Shown here in pieces: positions 16,191-23,163 of a DNA stretch of 38,036 nt; within the stretch, counting starts at the first letter, position 1; every line of letters starts with the position of its first letter. This DNA comes from Acidobacteriota bacterium (GTDB lineage Bacteria > Acidobacteriota > Polarisedimenticolia > JAPUKU01): assembly GCA_027295505.1 (NCBI GenBank), contig JAPUKU010000178.1:1-38036 (forward strand). Direction: 5' to 3'. Position numbers and translations under genes: made by a program. The notes under the pieces are model-generated. The model saw nothing but the letters and a program-made list of their open reading frames with translations, did no database searches and was not told the origin of the DNA.

Positions 16191-17093
16191 ATGTCCGGAA
16201 TCCTTTACGTCGTCGGCACGCCAATCGGAAACCTGGAGGACGTCACGCTGCGCGCCCTGCGGGTGCTGCGTGAAGCCGGCACCATCGCCTGCGAGGACAC
16301 GCGCCACACGCGCAAGCTTCTGGAGCGTCACGCCATCCGCTCGCGCCTCGTCTCGTACCACAAGTTCAACGAGCGGGCCCGAGTCACCGAGCTGCTGGGT
16401 TGCCTCGGCCGGGGTGAGAACGTGGCGCTGGTCACCGACGCCGGCACACCTGCCGTTTCCGATCCCGGAGCCATCCTGGTGACGGAGGCTGCGGCGGCCG
16501 GCTATCCTGTCGTGCCCGTGCCGGGACCGTCGGCTCTGGCGACGGCCGTGTCCGCTGCCGGCCTCGCAGGCAGCCGTCTCACGTTTCTGGGATTTCTGCC
16601 CTCCCGCGCCGCGGATCGTCGCCGCCTGCTCACCTCACTTGATGGAGTCGAAGGACTGCTGGTCTTCTACGAATCGCCACGCCGTGCCGCCGCGGCCCTG
16701 CGAGATCTGGTGGGGTGCTGGCCAGAGCGGCGCGCCATCATGGCGCGCGAGATGACGAAGATGCACGAGGAGATCCGGCGTGGCACACTGGCGGACCTGG
16801 CTGCCTCCGCCGAGGATGGCGTCCTGCGCGGAGAGATCACGTTCGTGGTCGAGGGAGCATCAAGAGCCACCACGGCGAAAAGATGCGGGGGGAAGTCGGG
16901 CAGGGAGGCCTCTCTCGAGATCGACGCCGCGGGGCTCAAACGACTGCGGCGGGAGGTTGAGCGCCGGGTGCGCGAAACGGGGAAGCGGCGCCCCGCTGCC
17001 ATGCGTGAGGTGGCGCGGGAGAAGGGAGTCGATTCCCGCGCCCTCTACCGGCTCCTGGCCGGCAGGGGCAAAGGGGCTCGCGGAGCGGACTAG
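16191..17093 (+). CDS. rsmI: 16S rRNA 2'-O-methyltransferase RsmI
   Basis: RsmI methylates the 2'-OH of C1402 in 16S rRNA, using SAM, in the decoding centre. The 300-residue protein has the tetrapyrrole-methylase fold. Signatures are VVGTPIGNLEDVTLRALRVL at the start, CEDTRHTRKLL, LVTDAGTPAVSDPG and VVPVPGPSALATAVSAAGL. The C-terminal extension (after about residue 225) is basic and helical, as is common in this family. The ATG follows AGAGAGAT and lies 76 bases after nadE. The open frame upstream is a shadow of nadE. Its TAG stop shares CTAG (17090-17093) with the stop of convergent ricT. Confidence 0.95.
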   Translation: MSGILYVVGTPIGNLEDVTLRALRVLREAGTIACEDTRHTRKLLERHAIRSRLVSYHKFNERARVTELLGCLGRGENVALVTDAGTPAVSDPGAILVTEAAAAGYPVVPVPGPSALATAVSAAGLAGSRLTFLGFLPSRAADRRRLLTSLDGVEGLLVFYESPRRAAAALRDLVGCWPERRAIMAREMTKMHEEIRRGTLADLAASAEDGVLRGEITFVVEGASRATTAKRCGGKSGREASLEIDAAGLKRLRREVERRVRETGKRRPAAMREVAREKGVDSRALYRLLAGRGKGARGAD

Positions 17094-17878
17094 GAGGGAG
17101 GCGGGGCACTTCCACAGCCGCCGCCGGGGCACCTGGCTCCCGGGTGGTCCTCCATCTTCTTGGCGAACTTGGCCGGGTCTCCACCCGTGAGCACGAACTG
17201 GTCGTACTCATACCGCAGGCAACATTTGAGCCGGCCGCACATGCCGGTGAGCTTCGAGGGGTTCAGGCTCAGGCCCTGGGCACGGGCCATCTTGATCGAG
17301 ATCGGCTGGAACTCCTTGAGCCAGGTCGAGCAGCAGAGCTGGCGGCCACAGGGCCCGCAGCCGCCCTGCACCTTGGCCTCGTCGCGCAGGCCGATCTGGC
17401 GCATCTCCACCCGCATGTGCATGTGCTGCGCCAGCTCGCGTACCAGCTCGCGAAAATCAACCCTCTCCTCCGCTGTGAAGAAAACGATTGCCTTGTGGCT
17501 GGTCCAGGAATGGCTGATGCGGACCAGCTTCATCTTCAGATTCTTTTCCCCGATCTTCATCTGGCAGAAGGCAAACGCTTCGTCCTCGCGGGCACGCTTG
17601 CTCAGGTAGATCTCGCGGTCGGACTCTTCTGCGCGGCGCAGCACTTTTTTGATCCCCTTCAGACCGCAGTGCTGTGGGGACCGGCGCGTTGCCTGCACGA
17701 CCTCGCCGAAGTCATCCCCGCGCTCGGTCTGGACGATGCAGTAGTCGCCGGGGATAAACTCTAGCTCGCCGCTATCGAACTGGTAGGCGCGAGCGATGTT
17801 GGGGAATTTAACACTGACGACGCTTACGAAAGGGCTAGGAGCTGATGGAGCGGGGGAGGTGTTGCCGGTTGGGGGCAT
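17090..17878 (-). CDS. ricT: PSP1 / RicT (YaaT) family protein, Cys-rich
   Basis: This 262-residue PSP1 C-terminal domain protein is related to RicT/YaaT. In Bacillus that protein works in the RicAFT complex, carries Fe-S clusters and affects RNase Y processing. The conserved cysteines are all here: CGPCGRQLCC (174-183) and CGRLKCCLRYE (214-224). VKFPNIARAYQFDSGELEF and PGDYCIVQTERGDDFGEVV form the N-terminal part. I chose the second ATG (17878) because AGGAGG lies eight bases upstream of it. The first ATG (17884) is only two bases from that site. The C-terminus adds a short Cys/Gly/Pro tail (CPGGGCGSAPPPS). Convergent rsmI is also a frequent chromosomal neighbour of ricT in Firmicutes. Confidence 0.9.
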   Translation of the reverse strand: MPPTGNTSPAPSAPSPFVSVVSVKFPNIARAYQFDSGELEFIPGDYCIVQTERGDDFGEVVQATRRSPQHCGLKGIKKVLRRAEESDREIYLSKRAREDEAFAFCQMKIGEKNLKMKLVRISHSWTSHKAIVFFTAEERVDFRELVRELAQHMHMRVEMRQIGLRDEAKVQGGCGPCGRQLCCSTWLKEFQPISIKMARAQGLSLNPSKLTGMCGRLKCCLRYEYDQFVLTGGDPAKFAKKMEDHPGARCPGGGCGSAPPPS

Positions 17879-18009
17879 GGGCATGCCCTCCTATATAAAA
17901 CCGCACCCGGTCCGGCGCGGTGGTTATGGCCAGTAGAGACAGTTGTATCCAAAGGCCTAGCAATAGAAATTATGTCACCCTCGAGGAGATCGGTCAAGGA
18001 AAGGCTCAC

Positions 18010-18039
18010 TTGACCCGCGGGTCGGTGCTTACCTATCGT
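18010..18039 (+). promoter_or_regulatory. Promoter of smpB
   Basis: TTGACC (18010-18015) and TATCGT (18034-18039) are 18 bases apart. Transcription would begin near 18046, leaving a leader of only about 11 bases before smpB. A three-codon ORF (ATG AGC CAA TGA, 18049-18060) starts inside this leader and overlaps the smpB ATG. No Shine-Dalgarno sequence is visible. Confidence 0.4.
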
Positions 18040-18056
18040 GGTCCGGGCATGAGCCA

Positions 18057-18533
18057 ATGAGCCGTTCCGAAGAAGCTGAAAAGGTGCTCGTCACCAACCG
18101 CCAGGCCCGCTACCGGTACCACATCCTGGAACGCCTGGAGGCGGGGATCGCTCTCGAGGGCTCGGAGGTGAAGTCGGTGCGGGAGGGGCGGGCGAACCTG
18201 AGGGAGGCATACGCCCGTATCCGGCGCGGCGAGGCGTTCCTGTTCAACTGCCACATCAGCCCCTACGCCAACGCAGGGCCCTTCGCCCCCGAGCCGACCC
18301 GCGAGCGCAAGTTGCTCCTGCACCGCCGGGAGATCCTGCGCCTGCAGGCAGCCACCGACCGATCCGGCCATACGCTGGTGCCCCTGCGGCTGTACCTGAA
18401 GAACCGCCGCGTGAAGGTCGAAATCGCCATCGCCCGCGCCAAGAAGCTGCACGACAAGCGGGACGCGAAGCGACGTGAGACGATTGACCGCGAGGCAGCC
18501 CAGGCCGCCAAGGACGCCCGCCACCGCCGCTAG
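18057..18533 (+). CDS. smpB: SsrA (tmRNA)-binding protein SmpB
   Basis: SmpB binds tmRNA and brings it to stalled ribosomes for trans-translation. The 158-residue sequence has the canonical N-terminus (TNRQARYRYHILERLEAGIA), LEGSEVKSVREGRANLREAY and CHISPYANAG. The basic C-terminal tail (KKLHDKRDAKRRETIDREAA) enters the decoding centre. Length and motifs are normal for the family. The ATG at 18057 aligns with family starts. No tmRNA gene (ssrA) is recognisable within the flanking intergenic sequence. It is transcribed alone, divergent from ricT. Confidence 0.95.
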   Translation: MSRSEEAEKVLVTNRQARYRYHILERLEAGIALEGSEVKSVREGRANLREAYARIRRGEAFLFNCHISPYANAGPFAPEPTRERKLLLHRREILRLQAATDRSGHTLVPLRLYLKNRRVKVEIAIARAKKLHDKRDAKRRETIDREAAQAAKDARHRR

Positions 18534-18546
18534 TTCCCACCCGAAA

Positions 18547-18630
18547 CGAGTACCTTGGAAGGACTGGAGGCAGAGCCCCGCCTTGTCTCGGGTCCGGCCC
18601 TGTCTCAGGACCGTAGAGGTGGGGTACTCG
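18547..18630. repeat. Palindromic intergenic element downstream of smpB
   Basis: CGAGTACC (18547-18554) and GGTACTCG (18623-18630) are perfect inverted repeats. Inside them, CCCCGCCT (18576-18583) pairs with AGGTGGGG (18617-18624) with one G-T pair. Between these lies a tandem imperfect 16-base repeat (18581-18596 and 18598-18613, 13 of 16 identical). The whole could fold as a branched hairpin. It may act as an smpB 3' end or be a small repeat element. No T-tract is present. Confidence 0.45.
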
Positions 18631-18695
18631 GATCATGCATGAGGCAGTGACGTTCTGGGTTCGGGTGCCCCCGAGGTCGAGAGATGGTCGTCGAC

Positions 18696-18720
18696 GCACG
18701 CCGGGTGCCCGCTTGCGTGC
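18696..18720. repeat. Hairpin with 19-base repeat, copy 1 (3' side of thiG)
   Basis: GCACGC (18696-18701) pairs with GCGTGC (18715-18720). The hairpin contains CGCCGGGTGCCCGCTTGCG (18699-18717), which recurs exactly at 19620-19638. It lies just beyond the thiG stop codon. The flanking bases differ between copies but pairing is kept, which suggests a maintained hairpin. Confidence 0.5.
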
Positions 18721-18729
18721 TGGGGAGGA

Positions 18730-19509
18730 TTACTCGATGGTGCCGTCGAGGGGGCTGGAGGCGGTGGCGTACAGCTTGCGCGGGATGCGCCCCGCTTCGT
18801 AGGCGAGGCGTCCCGATGCGACGGCGTGCTTCATTGCCTCGGCCATCTTGAGCGGATCGCGCGCACCGGCGATCCCGGTGTTCATCAGAATGCCGTCGGC
18901 ACCGAGCTCCATTGCCATGGCCGCGTCAGAGGCGGTCCCCACTCCAGCGTCCACAATGATTGGAAGATCTGGGATCTGCTCGATCAGGATTCGTAGCGCA
19001 TTGCGGTTCTGGATGCCCAGTCCCGAGCCGATGGGCGCGCCGAGCGGCATGATGGCGGCGGCGCCCGCGTCTCTCAGCCGCTTGGCAACGACCAGGTCCT
19101 CGTTGGTGTACGGAAGCACCGTGAATCCCTCCTTCACGAGAGTCCGGGTGGCCTCCAGGAGGGCGTGCGTATCCGGGAAAAGCGTCTTCTCGTCGCCGAT
19201 CACCTCGAGCTTGATCAGGCTGGATAGCCCGGCCTCGCGCGCCAGGCGGGCCGTGCGCACCGCGTCGTCAGCCGTGTAGCAGCCGGCGGTGTTGGGAAGC
19301 AGGACGTATTTCTTGGGATCGATGTAGGTCAGGAGCGATTCCTCGGGCGGTCCGCCGAGCTTCACGCGGCGAACCGCGACCGTGACCATCTCGGCGCCTG
19401 AGCGCTCGATCGCCTGCTGCGTCTGCTCGAACGATGCGTACTTGCCGGTACCCACGATGAGGCGTGATCGATACTCCCGGCCGGCGATTTTCAGCGGTGA
19501 AACATTCAT
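18730..19509 (-). CDS. thiG: Thiazole synthase ThiG
   Basis: ThiG builds the thiazole phosphate moiety of thiamine from 1-deoxy-xylulose-5-phosphate, dehydroglycine and ThiS-thiocarboxylate. The 259-residue protein shows [20 protein letters not shown] at the start and [13 protein letters not shown]. The Schiff-base lysine is probably Lys100 in [30 protein letters not shown] and [20 protein letters not shown] form the phosphate-binding end. I used the ATG at 19509 ([10 protein letters not shown]). A longer version from a GTG at 19542 would begin inside the promoter. thiS lies 243 bases upstream. No thiE, thiC, thiF or thiO is in the window. Confidence 0.95.
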   Translation of the reverse strand: MNVSPLKIAGREYRSRLIVGTGKYASFEQTQQAIERSGAEMVTVAVRRVKLGGPPEESLLTYIDPKKYVLLPNTAGCYTADDAVRTARLAREAGLSSLIKLEVIGDEKTLFPDTHALLEATRTLVKEGFTVLPYTNEDLVVAKRLRDAGAAAIMPLGAPIGSGLGIQNRNALRILIEQIPDLPIIVDAGVGTASDAAMAMELGADGILMNTGIAGARDPLKMAEAMKHAVASGRLAYEAGRIPRKLYATASSPLDGTIE

Positions 19510-19532
19510 GTTTCTGTCCAGAATTGCTCTCG

Positions 19533-19541
19533 ATTCTAGCA
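19533..19541 (-). promoter_or_regulatory. Extended -10 promoter of thiG
   Basis: The minus strand reads TGCTAGAAT from 19541 to 19533, identical to the element before the lptD operon. Transcription would start near 19526, giving a leader of about 17 bases before thiG. This would give thiG a start independent of thiS. Confidence 0.42.
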
Positions 19542-19574
19542 CAGCACCACGCGCCCGAGCTGTCGGATGAGGTT

Positions 19575-19723
19575 GCTAGAGCAGGGTTAGCCCGCTACCG
19601 AGAGACCATGCCTGAGGTGCGCCGGGTGCCCGCTTGCGGGCGGCGCACGAGGGAGAGGCGAGCGCAGGCGTCGCCTGCGCGGAGCCATGTCTCGAGGTGG
19701 TGGGCCAGTCCTGCTCTACTAGC
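19575..19723. repeat. Structured palindromic element between thiS and thiG
   Basis: GCTAGAGCAGG (19575-19585) pairs with CCTGCT and CTAGC in 19710-19723, apart from a three-base bulge, closing a 149-base element. Inside are two strong hairpins. GTGCGCC (19617-19623) pairs with GGCGCAC (19642-19648) around GCCCG-CTTG-CGGGC (19628-19641). GCGCAGGCG (19662-19670) pairs with CGCCTGCGC (19672-19680). The outer arms stay about 70% similar in inverted orientation for roughly 35 bases. It could be a MITE-like element or a structured RNA. It lacks the conserved TPP riboswitch core. Confidence 0.5.
19620..19638. repeat. 19-base repeat, copy 2 (5' side of thiG)
   Basis: This is an exact second copy of CGCCGGGTGCCCGCTTGCG from 18699-18717. 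Twenty-one bases upstream of each copy the sequence CGAGAGA also recurs at the same distance, so about 40 bases are related. Together the copies bracket thiG. Confidence 0.6.
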
Positions 19724-19752
19724 GGCCCGGGACAGGGCGCGGGGCGACGGGC

Positions 19753-19953
19753 TTAGCCGCCGCCGACGAGCTGCACGATCTCCAGCTCGTCATCGTCCTC
19801 GAGGCGCACCGACGAGTACTTGTCGCGGTGCACCAGTGTGCGGTTTCGCTCGACCGCCACGCGCGCGGCGGGGAGCTGCAGCTTTTCCAGTAGTGCCGGA
19901 AGCATCAGATCGCCGGGAAACTGCCGCACTGCTCCGTTGATCTTCAGGCGCAT
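19753..19953 (-). CDS. thiS: Sulfur carrier protein ThiS
   Basis: This 66-residue beta-grasp protein carries sulfur as a C-terminal thiocarboxylate to ThiG. It has the short ubiquitin-like pattern (MRLKINGAVRQFPGD, LLEKLQLPAARVAVERN, LEDDDELEIVQLVGGG). It ends in Gly-Gly-Gly, with the expected terminal Gly-Gly. Length is normal. It is upstream of and co-directional with thiG. The adenylating enzyme ThiF is not in the window. The ATG has no Shine-Dalgarno sequence, and a candidate -10 box lies just six bases ahead of it. Confidence 0.92.
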   Translation of the reverse strand: MRLKINGAVRQFPGDLMLPALLEKLQLPAARVAVERNRTLVHRDKYSSVRLEDDDELEIVQLVGGG

Positions 19954-19959
19954 GCAAAC

Positions 19960-19968
19960 AGCATAACA
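19960..19968 (-). promoter_or_regulatory. Extended -10 promoter of thiS, possibly leaderless
   Basis: TGTTATGCT on the minus strand (19968 to 19960) is an extended -10 motif. It ends six bases before the thiS ATG, so transcription would start at or next to the initiation codon. The absence of a Shine-Dalgarno sequence agrees with a leaderless transcript. Confidence 0.33.
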
Positions 19969-19992
19969 GGAAGGTAACGGGCGGGACAGGGT

Positions 19993-20664
19993 TCAGGCGA
20001 CCGGTTCGCCGACGGGCTCGGAACGCTTCCGATGGACGAGCATGCGGGCCTCCTCGCGGGCCTGCTTGGAGGTCGCCTCGACGATCAGCACCGCGCTGGC
20101 ATCTTCGCATTCGGGCAGTGCAATCGTGGTCACCACCTTACCTTCGCGATTGGTCTTGCCGCGGAACAGCTCCATGTCATCCTGGCCGGGACGGGCAAGA
20201 CGAATAGAGACAGCCACCTTGGGGAGCGGCTTGGAAGTCAGCTCGGTACGCACATATACTTCGACTTCGGCACTCTCGCCGAAAACCAGATCCGAGGGCC
20301 CCTGAACGATCACCTCGAGGCGCTCGTCCCCTTTGCTGGATGCCAGGTGTTCGAGGATTACCTGGTCGAGCCGGCGCTTCGAGACGAAGTTTTCGCCGAA
20401 CTGCGGTGGACCTTCCGGTGCGTACTTTCCTCCACGCACATCCATAAGCATGCGCTTGTGCTGGGATTCGAGGCGCTCCTGGATATCTTTCTCTCCGGCA
20501 CCGGCCTCGAGAAGATCCGCGTACGGCGTCTGCTTCGAGCCGAGGATCTTTCCCTTCTGGTAGATGAGTGATTCGATGATGGGGTTGTTGAGGCCCTTGT
20601 CTTCTGTTTGGACGTGGTAGACCTGTCCCTTGTATTCGACGTCGGTGTTGTGGCCGGTGATCAT
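19993..20664 (-). CDS. Conserved hypothetical protein ('TEDKG' family) with Ig-like C-terminal domain
   Basis: This 223-residue protein has no signal peptide. The N-terminal part (MITGHNTDVEYKGQVYHVQT followed by EDKGLNNPIIESLIYQKGKI) belongs to a small uncharacterised family that I recall from Acidobacteriota and deltaproteobacteria. That recollection is not backed by a search. The middle (about 55-120) is charged and helical. The C-terminal 95 residues (EVIVQGPSDLVFGESAEVEV, VSIRLARPGQDD, GKTNREGKVVTTIALPE) look like an immunoglobulin or carboxypeptidase-regulatory-like beta sandwich. The ATG at 20664 matches the family start. It is divergent from pdaD across 156 bases. The function is unknown. 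Confidence 0.82.
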   Translation of the reverse strand: MITGHNTDVEYKGQVYHVQTEDKGLNNPIIESLIYQKGKILGSKQTPYADLLEAGAGEKDIQERLESQHKRMLMDVRGGKYAPEGPPQFGENFVSKRRLDQVILEHLASSKGDERLEVIVQGPSDLVFGESAEVEVYVRTELTSKPLPKVAVSIRLARPGQDDMELFRGKTNREGKVVTTIALPECEDASAVLIVEATSKQAREEARMLVHRKRSEPVGEPVA

Positions 20665-20784
20665 GGGTGAGCTGGGATCCTGCTTCCGGGGAAGATACCG
20701 CCGTGGTGCCGCGATTCCGGACACACGGACGGCTACCGGGACCCCTCTGCCAATATGGAGCACGCACCGGCCGGCGTCAAGGCG

Positions 20785-20813
20785 TTGGGAACAAAGGACA
20801 TCTATGGTACTAT
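20785..20813 (+). promoter_or_regulatory. Promoter of pdaD-speB, probably leaderless
   Basis: TTGGGA (20785-20790), 17 bases, and TACTAT (20808-20813) with an upstream TGG form a promoter-like pair. Its predicted transcription start coincides with the pdaD ATG at 20821. No Shine-Dalgarno sequence precedes that ATG. Confidence 0.42.
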
Positions 20814-20820
20814 CCGGCGA

Positions 20821-21363
20821 ATGTTCGTGCCCACTAAATTGTTCCTGACCAAGGGGGTGGGGGTTCATCGCGAGCAACTGACCTCCTTCGAAATGGCCCT
20901 GAGGGTGGCGGGAATCGCCCGCTTTAACATCATCACGGTCTCCAGCATCGTCCCTCCGCAGGCCAAAATCATCACCCAATCGGCGGGCCTCAAGCTGCTC
21001 ACACCCGGGCAGATCGTGCCGTGCGTAGTGGCCAGGATCGCCACCAACGAGCCCCACCGGCTGGTCGCCTCGTCGATCGGGGTGGCGCTTCCGAAAGATC
21101 CGACGCAGCACGGCTACCTCTCGGAGCACCACGCTTTCGGCGAGACGGATGAAAAATCAGGCTCGTACGCCGAGGCGCTGGCTGCCCACATGCTGGCCAC
21201 GACCCTGGGGATCGATTTTGATCCCAATTCCTACGACAAGAAGAAAGAGGTGTGGCAGATCAGTGACCAGATCGTGCGCACGACGAACGTCACCCAGTCC
21301 GCCATCGGGCAAAAGGACGGCCATTGGACCACCGTTCTGGCCAGCGCCGTCCTTCTGGCGTGA
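20821..21363 (+). CDS. pdaD: Pyruvoyl-dependent arginine decarboxylase
   Basis: PdaD decarboxylates arginine to agmatine. It needs no PLP because it self-cleaves to create a pyruvoyl group. The 180-residue protein opens with [20 protein letters not shown] and [20 protein letters not shown]. The cleavage site is Ser41-Ser42 in [27 protein letters not shown] and SIGVALPKD complete the fold. The family is best known in archaea and some bacteria such as Chlamydia. I chose the ATG at 20821 because homologues start there. An in-frame ATG at 20755 would add 22 unrelated residues. speB follows at ten bases, making a two-step agmatine pathway. Confidence 0.94.
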   Translation: MFVPTKLFLTKGVGVHREQLTSFEMALRVAGIARFNIITVSSIVPPQAKIITQSAGLKLLTPGQIVPCVVARIATNEPHRLVASSIGVALPKDPTQHGYLSEHHAFGETDEKSGSYAEALAAHMLATTLGIDFDPNSYDKKKEVWQISDQIVRTTNVTQSAIGQKDGHWTTVLASAVLLA

Positions 21364-21372
21364 GGAACCGCG

Positions 21373-22248
21373 GTGGGGACTCAGCCGCCATTCAACTTCC
21401 TGGGCCTTCCGGCCGCCAGTTGTGATCCTGATCGCTCCCGGGCGGTGATCCTGCCGGTGCCGTACGAACGAACGACCTCGTATGCCGGCGGAACCGCTCG
21501 GGGCCCCGAAGCGATCATCGAAGCTTCTCGATACGTCGAGCTGTACGACGAGGAGCTGGAGAGCGAGCCGTACCACGCCGGAGTGCATACGGCTGCGCCG
21601 CTCGACCTCACGGGCCTGGACGCTCCCGGCTCGATGGCGCGCATTGAGCAGGAGGTGCACGGTTATCTCGAGCGCGACAAGTGGATCTGCATGCTGGGAG
21701 GAGAACACACGATCACCACGGGTGGCGTGAGGGCCGCCCTCAAGCGGTATCCTTCGTTGACGGTCGTGCAACTCGATGCGCACGCGGATCTGCGCGATGA
21801 GTACGAGGGCACGCCCTGGAGCCATGCCTGCGTCATGCGCCGCGTTCATGATCTGTGCCCCGCCGTGGCCATCGGCATCCGCGCGCTCAGCCGCGAGGAG
21901 GCGGAGTTTGCGCGCTCACACGAGAAACACATTCTGTATGCCCACCAGATGGACGCTGACTGGCCCGAGCGCGCTCTGGAGGGTATTTCAGGTGATGTTT
22001 ATCTGACCTTCGACCTGGATTTTCTGGATCCGACTCTGATGCCGTCGACGGGGACTCCGGAGCCGGGTGGAGGAACTTACGGACCGACCCTGCGCTTTCT
22101 GCGCGGGCTGGCAGGTCGCGCGCGTGTTGTCGCCATGGACATGGTGGAACTGATGCCGCTGCGGGGCCTGCATGCACCCAACTTCTCAGCCGCCCGCCTG
22201 CTGTACAAGATTATGGGATACTGCCTTGCCGCGTCGTCCAAGACCTGA
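21373..22248 (+). CDS. speB: Agmatinase (agmatine ureohydrolase)
   Basis: SpeB hydrolyses agmatine to putrescine and urea using two manganese ions. The 291-residue ureohydrolase has all metal ligands: His112 (GGEHTIT), Asp135, His137 and Asp139 (DAHADLRDEY), and Asp214 and Asp216 (FDLDFLDP). PVPYERTTSYAGGTARGPEA at about 28-47 is the usual N-terminal motif. It starts with GTG at 21373. GAGGA (21362-21366) overlaps the pdaD stop, so translation is coupled. With pdaD it forms a complete arginine-to-putrescine route. Confidence 0.93.
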   Translation: MGTQPPFNFLGLPAASCDPDRSRAVILPVPYERTTSYAGGTARGPEAIIEASRYVELYDEELESEPYHAGVHTAAPLDLTGLDAPGSMARIEQEVHGYLERDKWICMLGGEHTITTGGVRAALKRYPSLTVVQLDAHADLRDEYEGTPWSHACVMRRVHDLCPAVAIGIRALSREEAEFARSHEKHILYAHQMDADWPERALEGISGDVYLTFDLDFLDPTLMPSTGTPEPGGGTYGPTLRFLRGLAGRARVVAMDMVELMPLRGLHAPNFSAARLLYKIMGYCLAASSKT

Positions 22249-22311
22249 GAAGGAAGCGGCAGCAGGGGACGTGCTCGAGACCCTTAGCGGGGGTAGGAGG
22301 TAAGCGCCGAG

Positions 22312-23145
22312 ATGTGCACACTCATCCTGTATTACCGGTGCCGGGACGACTGGCCGTTGCTGGTGGCCGGCAACCGGGACGAGCGACTCGATCGACCGGC
22401 TCAGGCGCCGCGCGCACTACCCGGTAAGCTACGCCGCTGGGCCGGGATCGATAAGGAGGCGAACGGCACGTGGCTGGGGCTGAACGCGGCCGGAACCATT
22501 GTCGGGTTAACCAACGCGGCCCGCTCCATGCGCGATTCTTCACTGCGCTCCCGGGGCAAGCTCGTGCTCGACATCCTCAAGGAGCCGAGCGCCACGGCGG
22601 CGGCCGAGGCACTCTCGGACATCGAGGACTCCACTTACAACCCGTTCCAGATCATCGTCGCGGACGCGAGGTACGCTTTCCTCGGAACCTTCGACACGAC
22701 CATGCGCGTAGAGCCTCTTCCGGAAGGGGTGCATGTCCTGACGAATGCGGCACCCGGCGATCCGGAGGAGCCCCGGCGGGCTGAGGTTCTCCGCCTTCTG
22801 GGCGTGGAAGGCCCTCCCGAGGGGAAATCCGTAGAAGACCTGCAGCGCATCCTGTCACGCCATGCTCCGGTTCCGGAGCGCAGCGTCTGCCTGCACAGGC
22901 CGGTATTCGGTACGCGCTCGGCAAGTTTGATTGGCATCGGCGGCAAGCGCGCCCCACTGTATCTGCACGCGGAGGGACCGCCCTGCCGCACGCCGTTCCG
23001 GGATCTCTCCCCCAGGCGCTCGGAGTTCAAGACAACCGCGCCGTCAGGCGGAAAATTACGCGCCGCGGCACGCAACCGGCGCTCTCCGGCGGCCAAACCC
23101 ACTACCAAGAAACGCGCCCCGCGCTCCCGGCGGATTCACGCCTGA
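22312..23145 (+). CDS. TANGO2-like NRDE family protein with basic C-terminal tail
   Basis: This 277-residue protein belongs to the NRDE/TANGO2 family, which looks like an N-terminal-nucleophile hydrolase. Cys2 follows the start Met directly (MCTLILYY), and AGNRDERLDRPA (19-30) is the defining motif. GTWLGLNAAGTIVGLTN and LTNAAP are other family elements. TANGO2 relatives are linked to heme trafficking or lipid homeostasis, and the bacterial role is unsettled. The last 40 residues (from about 238) form a basic, Ala/Pro-rich tail unlike the family core. AGGAGG (22295-22300) lies 11 bases before the ATG. The gene is convergent with the M28 peptidase. Confidence 0.9.
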   Translation: MCTLILYYRCRDDWPLLVAGNRDERLDRPAQAPRALPGKLRRWAGIDKEANGTWLGLNAAGTIVGLTNAARSMRDSSLRSRGKLVLDILKEPSATAAAEALSDIEDSTYNPFQIIVADARYAFLGTFDTTMRVEPLPEGVHVLTNAAPGDPEEPRRAEVLRLLGVEGPPEGKSVEDLQRILSRHAPVPERSVCLHRPVFGTRSASLIGIGGKRAPLYLHAEGPPCRTPFRDLSPRRSEFKTTAPSGGKLRAAARNRRSPAAKPTTKKRAPRSRRIHA

Positions 23146-23163
23146 GCCGTTTTCGGCCGACGC

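Noticed and set aside
18534-18729. tmRNA (ssrA) gene next to smpB
   Set aside because: No acceptor-stem pairing with a CCA-proximal T-arm and no tag reading frame ending in a hydrophobic ALAA-like peptide could be found. The pairing seen is explained by local palindromes.
19510-19980. TPP riboswitch controlling thiS or thiG
   Set aside because: The conserved CUGAUGAG and ACC(U)GAUCUGG-type core segments are absent on the minus strand. The predicted leaders of thiS and thiG are also too short.
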